DNA of 64,000 nucleotides from Neostapfia colusana (lineage: Eukaryota > Streptophyta > Magnoliopsida > Poales > Poaceae): contig JASWHV010000009.1 of NCBI GenBank assembly GCA_030760725.1, forward strand, positions 94,538,780 through 94,602,779, given 5' to 3'. Below are positions 1-8,562 of the stretch, one piece after another (within the stretch, counting starts at the first letter, position 1; each line of letters opens with the position of its first letter). The position numbers were made by a program, and so were the translations under genes. Under the pieces are notes generated by a model, which saw only the letters and a list, made by a program, of their open reading frames with translations, was not told the origin of the DNA and did no database searches.

Positions 1-592
1 TTGAATACAGAAACTTTTCCAGAGAAATTCCAAAAACTTGGAAATTCAGTTCTGGGCAGATCTTAGCTCCAAAAATGCTAGGAAAATTCATTCGAACTCT
101 ATGAGCTATAATTGAAATTGTAGTGCACTAAGTTTGGCATGAACATCGGTGTGATCTCAGAATTAATTCTTTTTGGCTTAATTGCTTAGAAATCTTTTCC
201 GAACAAACCACTCAATAAAAAGTGCAAATTCTTGGTCCAGAGGGTTTTCTTGTGACAAGGAACTCACCTGAAAATTCTCAGCTCCATTGGAGCTCTGGAT
301 CACCCCAGTTCTGTTTAACCTCTTAAGGTGATCAATATAGAAGAGGGGGAAACCACTTAGCATTAATCATGTGCTTAGATCCAAACCCAAACCACTAGCA
401 CCAGTGTCATTTTAAATTCTTAAACAGGGTTCCAGTTTTTGTAAACTTGTCATTAGAACTGGTAGAAAAATCTTTACAAATAAATATATGTGCATATTTA
501 TTACGTGTAGCATCTACGTGAAGGACTTCAAGTCATTGTAGTAGAGATCAAAGGACAGAGGCAAGAGATCAAGTCAAGTGGTCTTCACTAAC

Positions 593-595
<3 letters not shown>

Positions 596-678
<83 letters not shown>
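596..678 (+). promoter_or_regulatory. LTR TATA box expanded into an 83-bp (TA)n tract
   Basis: The corresponding site in A's 3' LTR (11375-11385) is an 11-bp alternating AT run followed by AAGTCACCTGC, and solo LTR D has TATATATAA at 46297-46305 in the same context. This is therefore the LTR core TATA box. In the 5' LTR it has grown by 72 bp, which accounts for nearly all of the length difference between A's two LTRs. Slippage is the likely cause. Confidence 0.85.
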
Positions 679-680
<2 letters not shown>

Positions 681-695
681 TCACCTGCAAAACAA

Positions 696-715
696 AGGCA
701 AGCCCCGGTTTGCAT
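696..715 (+). promoter_or_regulatory. Conserved motif just downstream of the TATA box (probable start of R)
   Basis: AGGCAAGCCCCGGTTTGCAT lies about 20 bp after the TATA tract. Versions of it occur in all eleven LTR copies of the window, including families that are otherwise diverged. The distance from the TATA box places it at or just after the transcription start, so it may mark the start of R or act as a downstream promoter element (inference). Confidence 0.6.
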
Positions 716-1296
716 CTAAATTTACCAGCTTTTATTTGTATTCACGTTACTTGGTCTAGCATTTTGTTTATTGCATTAAGTCTAGGTGGTATGACACCCC
801 AAATGCATGACCCAGAAAACCATGGAGTTTAAATGTAGAATAGGTTATCATTGATTATAACTGCTGATCTCAAATTAACAAATGCAGATTAAAAGAAGCA
901 AAACTCGAGTGGGCAGTTTCCTACTCGTGAAACGGGGTTAAGGGGGATCAATCGGAAGAGTTGGGAATTGATCCTCATAGTTGGGAATGGAGACCGGGCA
1001 GTGGATGGAAGGTCAAGGACGTGGTCCTGTGAGCCTAGTCTATGTCTGAGTCGATTAAGGCCCGTTCTCGTGTGCGGCCCCGCTGGACAAGTTTGAGATG
1101 TGCACCGGATGCATACTGGCTATATGGGACCCAGGAAACTGATGTAACACATTAACCTGGGTGTCGAGGCATACCTCACCGTCTGATGCCGATGCTGAAA
1201 GGATAGAGAAGTCGGCTCTACGAGGGTTTGCCGTAGAGAGACTTAATCCCAGTCGGTGGGACCGGTTCGACATTTGGGTGTCGTGTGAAAGGTTGC

Positions 1297-1351
1297 CACG
1301 TACGGTGTCAGTGACGGTTGCTGTGTGCAACGTCGAGTACGAGCGTACGTG
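1297..1351 (+). repeat. Nested inverted repeats in LTR A
   Basis: Outer arms CACGTACG (1297-1304) and CGTACGTG (1344-1351) are perfect 8-bp complements. Inside them GTTGC (1317-1321) and GCAAC (1327-1331) form a second short stem. The inner stem recurs in LTRs C and E with a different loop; the outer arms are also seen in E (near 39000-39055). Confidence 0.6.
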
Positions 1352-1536
1352 TTATGTCAGCCGGGTGTTTTTTATTGCAATCACCGTCGCTCGCGGTAGT
1401 GAGCATACTTGTACACTGAGTCGTGACGTAGTAATAACCTGGGATACGTTTCATATGCTTCGTGAGTAATCCTCATAATGGAGATGAGGAACGACCAACA
1501 ACTCAGTAAATTTAATTTCCACCTTGGGCTAGTAGC

Positions 1537-1576
1537 GTCGAGGCAAAGCGTTTCTTGTTTGATTGTGGAGTCTCGA
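1537..1576 (+). repeat. Stem-loop, copy 1 of a 31-bp direct repeat
   Basis: The 31-bp unit at 1546-1576 recurs without mismatch at 1656-1686, 110 bp further on. Flanking arms TCGAGGC and GTCTCGA pair around the conserved core. In the 3' LTR the same stem is longer (12243-12251 with 12277-12285). D has the same two-copy arrangement; B, C and E have one copy. Confidence 0.6.
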
Positions 1577-1645
1577 GGGTAATGGCGCAAGGTCTGTATG
1601 AGTCTAGGGTAGCTCACTAAAGTTACTTGCACGTCGGGCAAGTGA

Positions 1646-1688
1646 CATCGAGATGAAGCGTTTCTTGTTTGATTGTGGAGTCTCGATG
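1646..1688 (+). repeat. Stem-loop, copy 2, with perfect 8-bp stem
   Basis: Arms CATCGAGA (1646-1653) and TCTCGATG (1681-1688) enclose the conserved core containing TTTCTTGTTTGATTGTGG. Homologous LTRs keep the core and change both arms together. Confidence 0.65.
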
Positions 1689-1836
1689 TAAATTGTGTGA
1701 GGACTATAAAAGTTGCTTAAAACTTGAAGTAAGGATTTTCCTTTAGCTCAAGATCATCTTTTATGCAAACTTCTATATTCGGCCCTCTATTTTCATCATG
1801 TAGAGTTTCATGACTAGGGTGACGGGTCAGTCTTGC

Positions 1837-1851
1837 TGAGCTTCGTGCTCA
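1837..1851 (+). repeat. TGAGC/GCTCA hairpin in U5
   Basis: A 5-bp stem with loop TTCGT. The stem is identical while the loop differs in most other LTRs here: 12544-12558, 18573-18588, 32328-32343, 38591-38605, 47457-47471, 56832-56847 and 61789-61804. H (27026-27041) has one mismatch and F's 3' LTR (48970 on) keeps only four pairs. Confidence 0.65.
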
Positions 1852-1872
1852 CAGATACTACCTAAGTTGTTT

Positions 1873-1883
1873 TGCAGGTAATC
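1873..1883 (+). promoter_or_regulatory. Candidate splice donor in U5 (TTTGCAG|GTAATC)
   Basis: CAG|GTAATC has its cut between 1877 and 1878. The same position carries CAG|GTAAGG in the F/E chimeric LTR (intron from 56807 on the minus strand), CAG|GTGAGG in F's 3' LTR (from 48945), CAG|GTAGC in B (from 18547) and CAG|GTTAAC in C (from 61762). The matching acceptor would be 3973-3974, giving an intron of 2097 nt. There is no RNA evidence in the sequence itself. Confidence 0.4.
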
Positions 1884-1911
1884 ACTTTAGGCTGATATGT
1901 ACGGGTGCCCG

Positions 1912-1945
1912 ATGAGACTCGGAACTCCCCGAGTGGTGAACTCAT
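1912..1945 (+). repeat. U5 hairpin ACTCGG/CCGAGT with outer ATGAG/CTCAT arms
   Basis: Inner arms at 1917-1922 and 1929-1934, outer arms at 1912-1916 and 1941-1945. Element E conserves the inner stem exactly (38512-38517 with 38524-38529). A's 3' LTR and D retain it with loop changes. Confidence 0.55.
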
Positions 1946-2238
1946 GGCAACCCCTGCCACTGCTATTATGACAGTGTTGCTAGCGAGAAGGGTCCGCGGG
2001 CTGGAAACCATCTCGGTTGCTTAGCATAGGTATGAGACGTGAGTTGTAATAGTCTTCCGCTGTAGTTTATTTTGAGAAGTATGTGTAAAATTTACACTTT
2101 GTAAGCTTCCGCTTGATGTATGTATTATGATGCTTTATTATGTGTGCTGTTGGGTGCCGCATCGCACGGCACCACCCAATGCGATTCCGGGGCAAGGTGC
2201 CCCATTCCCGTGAACCGGGACGGCGGGCCCTCACAGTG

Positions 2239-2251
2239 TGGTATCAGAGCC
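2239..2251 (+). other. Primer binding site of A (initiator Met tRNA)
   Basis: TGGTATCAGAGCC begins three bases after the LTR end. This is the standard plant PBS complementary to the 3' end of tRNA-iMet, used to prime minus-strand DNA. Confidence 0.95.
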
Positions 2252-3975
2252 ACATTGGTGATAGCACACGGAATAAGGATCGTATAATGACAAAAATTTA
2301 GGATACGGTGAGGAAACAGTATTAGGCCCACATAAAGACTATAGTAGTATAGTTACTTAAGTGGCATGACTAACATACTTATTATAATTCTGAATTTTTA
2401 TTATGTAACAACGCACCTACGCTCAGGTAAACATGGTAAGGAACGCCACTGAAAGCGGTTCAATTTCGGTTAGCTCCCATAACGAGGAAAGTGGTTCAGG
2501 GAAAGGTCTCACAGCTTGGTGTGAGACGTTAATATGAACTCTTGGACTCTTCATGTTTCTGAGTTCATATGAAACGCTGATCCCTAGCGTGCATTAGGCA
2601 AGTAAGTGGAGACCCCATCGCGTGGTCGGTAACGCAAGAGTGTGTTCGTCTGGAAGTAGCCCAGGGGAACATACGCAGCGCTTGCCATCGGCGTGCCCTG
2701 CAGGGCAGTAGGTGGTATCCGTTGGGTTGATAACATTCCCAACTGTGACGACCCATTCATGATATACTCGGGTTCCCCGTTGTGTGGTGTTGAAACATAA
2801 TCACGTACCTTGAGACATGACTTAACTCAAGGATGGCCGTATGACAATGATACGGGCGTTTGTATTTACTTTCAATTATAGAACTGCCTGAAATGAGAAA
2901 AACTTTGAGTGCACCACTATTGAGTGATCTTCTGCATGTACTAACCACGTACGTATCCCGTGTAGTACACGTGTGCGAGAGACCGTCTTAGTGCCACTGA
3001 TCATACGTATATGCCGGTATAAGCCGGTTTAGGATTTTCTTTTGGAGAGGGAACGTAGTACCGACATTGCTCTTACGGTGCATCGACACCGTACCACACA
3101 TAATAACCTCTTCCCTATGAAGAAATGATTCATGAGCTAACTTTCAACTAAAAATGGAAGTTTGAAACAAATATTAGTTACTGAACTCTTATTTTGAACT
3201 AAGATTCAAATGAGAGAGTGTCTAGATTTTAAAGATTTCAAAAACAGAGTGCTCTGTTTCTGGCAGAAATTTTTGCTGGAATTTTACAGAGCATAACTCT
3301 GAGTAGCTTTAACCAATTAAGGTGTATGATACAGTTCTGGAAATATTTTCAAGTGCTCTACAACTCTCTTGTAGACCTCCAGAGCCAAATCATAAGTTAA
3401 GTTGGTGAAAAGCCCAGTTGAAGGCAAACTGTTCAGAACCAGGACAGTAGCTAAACCTCTCTGGACCTTTCTGTTTTTAAGCCATAACATCCTGTAGAAA
3501 AATCCCTAGGGAGCCTGTGATACACCGTTGGAAAGGTTATGAGATATGCAACATTGTTGTAGTTCAAAGGTTGTTCAGATTCTTGTTGTATTTTCATATA
3601 CAACAGTGATAATGTCAGCCACATACAAAGGAGATGCTGGCAAATTTTATCCAGAAAGTCTGTCAACTCTGCGGAATCATAACATTTGATCCGGGAGTGA
3701 TATGGAGGCATTTGGATACTCGTTGGAAAGATATTGAAGTTAACTTTAACTTTGGTATGCAACATGAGTTATGAAAATGCTTTTAACTGGATCAAAATCT
3801 GGTTTGTTTAAGGACCGGTCAATCTGCTTTTAAATCCTTGCTGTTAGCTACATCAGTTTGCGATTAAATCATTTTGCTTACTTGTTAGGAGTCCATTATT
3901 AGTGTTGCACTAATTTGTTTATGGAATAAATCAAGTGATAGTGTTGATCTGATAATGAACTCTTAAAATTGCAGA
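2252..3975 (+). other. Untranslated leader of A
   Basis: About 1.7 kb between the PBS and the gag ATG with no credible ORF. Parts are recognisable in the leaders of B (30511-31932), C (37346-38204 and 60824-61395) and F (54846-56436). The end is AT-rich, contains a branch-point-like CTAAT near 3909-3913, and finishes ATTGCAG (AG at 3973-3974) one base before the gag ATG at 3976, which looks like a plant intron acceptor. Confidence 0.8.
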
Positions 3976-5069
3976 ATGGTGCGAACTCGTTCCATGGGTG
4001 AAGTGGGTGGTTCCAGTCGCGGTGTTGGTGATAACTCTCCACAGCGGGAGCTGCGAGCTCCGCAACCGCAGCCGCCACCAGGACCTTCACCCACGGTCAC
4101 AATGGCGGACATTCTGGCTGCCATGATGGGTGCAGGCGATGAGCGAACCGACTTGCTCCGCACTCTGGTGATGAATACATCCCGTCAAGGGGGATGTCAA
4201 GACGATGACTTGTGCCATCCTCAACTGAATTCCTATGTTGAGTTCTTGGCAACTCAACCACCGGTTTTCATTGAATCGGAGGATCCTATGGTTGCGGATA
4301 GCTGGATCCATACCATTGAGTCTAATTTCGGTTTGCTTTAATGCACCAAACATCAGAAGGTTTTATACGCAGCGCAACAACTTCACGGGTCCGCCTGTGC
4401 ATGGTGGGCAAACCAACTCGCCTTCTTACCAGCTGGACATGACTGTACATGGGCAGAATTCCGGAAGGCATTTCTCACGTATCATGTTCCGTCCGGAATA
4501 ATTCAGCGGAAACTCAAGGAGTTTCTGGCCTTAAAACAAGGAGGGAGGGGTGCATACGAGCATTCGCGAGTGTTCAACAAGCTGGCACAGTATGCGCCTC
4601 AACACGTGAACACCAAAGCACAAAAGTGTGAGTGGTTCTTCCGCAGCCTCAATCCCAAGCTAAAGGAGAGACTCGTGTTAGCTGATCGAAAGAATTTTAA
4701 CGAATTGATGATGCTTCCATCATGGTTGAAGATGCTCAGCGGGAAGTTCAGGCTAAGAAAATAAAGAACCATGTACCACCGGAGAGCAGCAGTAGTGCTC
4801 CGCAGAAATACAGGGTGGTAGACAGTACCTTGAACTGTCAGCTGATGCAGCCGGCTCGACGACTCCAGCAACATTCGGGTCGTTCAACTCAATACTCTGA
4901 AGTCGGACAGCTGCAACAACGGTATATGCATCCACATTATTCTGCTCCTCAAGTGTTCTTGCCACAGCAGAATACCACTAATGTCCATGCACAGAGCAAC
5001 CAGGAACCGGCTGAGAAACCGTGCTTCACATGCGGGTACTTGGGTCACATCAGCAGCAAGTGTCCATAA
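3976..5069 (+). pseudogene. gag: gag of element A (disrupted)
   Basis: The nucleocapsid/capsid precursor starts MVRTRSMGEVGG at 3976. It has a proline- and glutamine-rich N-terminus, then a capsid-like region with YAAQQ and WWANQL motifs in the style of retrotransposon gag, and a C-terminal zinc knuckle CFTCGYLGHISSKC (CX2CX4HX4C) near 5020-5062. Breaks: an in-frame TAA at 4339-4341; a one-base loss near 4705-4710 that moves the reading frame; and a TAA at 5067-5069 straight after the knuckle. Past that last stop the same frame runs on into protease and pol, so gag-pol was probably one continuous frame, as in many chromoviruses (inference). The start is supported by the similar N-terminus in B. 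Confidence 0.9.
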
Positions 5070-8000
5070 AGGATACGCCACAGAGATACTACACCAGAGA
5101 AGGGTATAAATCAACCCCGGGCTCAGCTTCAAGGAACTGCACCAAAATCCGGGTGCATTTATCATACAGCTCTAGAGGATGTGCCAGATGGGGCACCCGT
5201 GCTAGCGGGAATGTTCACCCTCAATGGACTGCCCGTGTTAATTTTATTTGACTCTGGAGCTACACACAATTTCATCAGTAGGTTGTTTGTGTGCAAAGCT
5301 GAGCTCTCCACCTCTACACCGAAGGATCACTATCTTATCCGCTCACCTGGTGGAAATATAGCTGCTAATGAAGTAGTGATAAAAGCACCCTTGTGCTTAG
5401 GTGAAAACTTATACCCCACAACCCTCATTGTGTTAGAGGGGCAGAAGATCGACGTGATTCTAGGAATGGCGTGGATGAGCTACCACAGGGCTGTTCTTGA
5501 CATCGGTCCACGGATTGTTAGTTTGGACTCTCCGATCTACGGTCTCCAAACGCTCATACTTGAAGCCGTGGATTCTAAAAATCTAGTGGTGTACCACAGT
5601 GTGACCACGAAACTGGAGGATATTCCAGTGGTCTGTGAGTGCCCAGATGTGTTTCCCGACGATCTTCCAGGGATGCCGCCTGAGAGGGATGTGGTATTCA
5701 AGATCAAGTTAGCACCGGGGACCACACCAATATCTCGGAGGCCGTACAAAATGTCTCCGAAGGAATTAGCTGAACTGAAAGAACAGCTAAAGGACTTAAT
5801 GGATAAGGGGTTCTTCCGACCAACCTCATCGCCACGGGGCTGTTCAGCCCTCTTTGTGAAGAAAAAGGATGAGTCACTTCGGTTATGTGTGGATTATCGG
5901 CCGCTGAATGCAGTGACGATAAAAAATAAATATCCATTGCCGCGGATCGATATACTATTTGATCAGTTAGTGGGTGCCAAGGTATTCTCCAAGATGGACT
6001 TACGGTCTGGTTATCATCAGATAAAGATCAGAGCGGAGGATATACCGAAGACGGCTTTCTCGACTAGATACGGGCTCTATGAGTATCTAGTCATGTCTTT
6101 CGGGCTAACAAATGCACCCGCACACTTCATGTATCTCGTGAATTCAGTATTCATGCCAGAGTTGGATCAGTTCGTCGTGGTTTTCATCGACGACATTCTC
6201 GTATACTCCAAATCGGAGGAGGAGCACACCAAACATCTTCATATTGTGCTCCAACGCTTACGGAAACATAAGCTGTACGCCAAATTCAGCAAATGTGAAT
6301 TTTGGATCAGCAAGGTATCCTTCTTAGGCCACATTATTTCAGCGGAGGGTCTGGCCGTGGATCCAACTAAAATTGAGCAAGTCTTGAAGTGGGAGTCTCC
6401 AACATCTGTTCATCAAATCCGCAGTTTTCTGGGGCTAGCGGGTTACTATCGGAGATTTATTCCCAGCTTCTCAAAGGTGGCTAAACCAATGACAGAGTTG
6501 CTGAAGAAGAGCAGTAAGTAGGTGTGGACAGAGGCCTGTGAAGAGGCATTTCAAACTCTAAAGAAACATCTCACAACGGCACCGGTGTTAGCCCAACCGG
6601 ATACAACAAAACCATTTGATGTTTATTGTGATGCCTCAGGCATTGGACTTGGCTGCGTCTTAATACAAGATAGACGCGTGATCACGTATGGGTCTCATCA
6701 ACTCCGCAACCACGAGCAGCACTACCCCACTCATGACCTAGAACTCGCTGCAGTGGTGCTTGCGTTGAAGATGTGGGGGCACTACTTACTTGGAAATTTA
6801 GTGCACCTCTACACCGACCATAAGAGCCTCAAATATATATTCACTCAGAAGGATATCAATATGAGGCAGCGGAGGTGGTTGGAATTGATCAAAGATTATG
6901 AGCTCGAGATCCATTACCATCCGGGCAAAGCTAACGTGGTGGCTGATGCACTCAGTCGTAAGTCCCACGTTAATAACTTGTCAGTTATTCCGGATGCGGA
7001 TGAAGAACCAAGCTTGCGGGTGATTCCGTATGGGGCGTTGTATAATCTTGCTCTTGTGCCTACCATTAGAGAGGAGAATGTACAAGCCCAATAGAGGGAT
7101 AAAGGAATGCGGAGAATCCGGGCAAGAATCAATGAGGATAAGATAAAATGTTTCCGGGAAGATGAGCAAGGTGTGTTATGGTTTAACAACCGTATCGTGG
7201 TACCCCGGAACCTGAAACTAAGAAAGAAGATCTTGGACGAAGCTCATATGTCCAAGTACTTGATATATCCAGGGAGCAATAAGATGTATCAAGACCTTAA
7301 GACGAAATTTTGGTGGACTCGGATGAAGCGAGAAATTGCCAAGTATGTATCCGAGTGTGATACATGTCGGCGAGTCAAAGCTGATCATATTAAGAAAGAG
7401 GGAATGCTCCAACTGTTAAGTATTCAGGCATGGAAGTGGGAGGACATCAGCATGGACTTTATTGTCGGACTGCCTCTCACATCAAGAAAGCATGACTCCA
7501 TTTGGGTGATTGTTGACCGCTTAACAAAATCAGCCCACTTCATCCCAGTGAATACGGGATTCCATACTAAACAATATGCAGAGTTGTATCTCTCTAGAAT
7601 TGTGTGCTTGCATGGAGTCCCCAAGACCATCATATCCGACCGTGGTTCAATAGTTGTTGCCTGTTTCTGGGAGCAACTACATGAATCCTTGGGAACAAAG
7701 TTAATCAGAAGCTCAGCATACCATCTTAAGACCGACGGTCAAACGGAGAGGGTGAACCAGATTCTGGAAGATATGCTGAGGGCATGTGCCATAGATCATG
7801 GAAATAACTGGGATAACCATTTGCCATTAGCAGAGTTCTCTTACAACAATGGTTACCAATCCAGTATTAAAATGGCACCATACGAAGCACTGTATGGCAG
7901 GAAGTGCCGCACACCATTCAATTGGTGTGAATCGGGCGAGAGGGTGATTTTTGGCATTGATCTTGTAAAAGATGCCGAAGAGCGAGTCCAGCTGATTCAA

Positions 8001-8492
8001 GAAAACCTCAGGGCCGCTCAATCTCGCCAGAAGAGCTATGCGGACCAGCGACGCCGACCCTTGTGTTTTGAAGTCGGAGATCACGTCTATCTCCGAGTAT
8101 CCCCGATGAAGGGAATTCATCGATTCGGGGTCAAGGGAAAGCTAGTGCCTCGCTTTGTGGGTCCGTTCGTTATCACAGAACGGTGTGGGCCAGTAGCCTA
8201 CCGTTTGGAGCTGCCGCCATCCTTATCGGGCATCCACGACGTCTTCCATGTCTCACACTTGAGAAAGTGTTTGAAGAGGCCGACGGAGATCCTTTCGGAA
8301 GACATGGAGATATTGCAACCGGATCTCACCTACGCCGAGAAGCCCATCAAGATTATCGATGAGAAGAAACGGATCACTCGAAATCGGACTTTGAAATTTT
8401 ACAAAGTCCTGTGGAGTAATCACACACCGGAAGAAGCGACTTGGGAGAGTGAAGATTACATCCACAAGAACTATCCGGAACTTTTGTTGTAA
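5070..8492 (+). pseudogene. pol: pol of element A: protease, RT, RNase H, integrase, chromodomain
   Basis: One frame covers the region and is broken only by two amber codons, TAG at 6519-6521 (RT/RNase H linker) and at 7092-7094 (before integrase). Domains in order: protease with DSGATHNFIS (Asp codon 5250); RT with the YXDD-equivalent FIDD at 6183-6194 intact; RNase H with acidic sites at 6630 (CDASG), the DLELAA region and 6816 (TDHK); integrase with catalytic Asp 7455, Asp 7638 and Glu 7746, spacing DX35E; and a C-terminal chromodomain ending FYKVLWSNH...EEATWESE. Odd point: the second His of the integrase HHCC finger is Tyr (codon 7266-7268, IYPG instead of IHPG). Apart from the stops and that residue it is the best preserved pol in the window. 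Confidence 0.95.
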
Positions 8493-8528
8493 TTGTTGTA
8501 ATTACCTTCCGCATCATCTTTCTTTTGT

Positions 8529-8562
8529 AATCTCGGGACGAGATTCTTTTAGGGCGGAGGAT
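8529..8562 (+). other. Palindrome and polypurine tract of A
   Basis: AATCTCGGGACGAGATT (8529-8545) is a palindrome with 7-bp arms. It is followed by CTTTTAGGGCGGAGGAT, the purine-rich primer for plus-strand synthesis, ending at the 3' LTR. The purine run is interrupted by a C, unlike B, E and F, and may be weakened. Confidence 0.8.

Larger units (their letters stand above)
1..2235 (+). repeat. Element A 5' LTR (3' part: promoter, R and U5)
   Basis: Nearly identical to 10781-12941 and ends in CTCACA, three bases before the PBS. It carries the core promoter (TATA tract 596-678), a conserved motif just downstream (696-715), paired inverted repeats (1297-1351), two stem-loops holding a 31-bp direct repeat (1537-1576 and 1646-1688), a TGAGC/GCTCA hairpin (1837-1851), a donor-like CAG|GTAATC (cut 1877/1878) and an ACTCGG/CCGAGT hairpin (1917-1934). 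Short ORFs here are not conserved as coding sequence and I leave them out. Confidence 0.95.

Noticed and set aside
2239..2251. tRNA gene fragment
   Set aside because: It is the PBS, complementary to the tRNA end; no cloverleaf or promoter boxes nearby.
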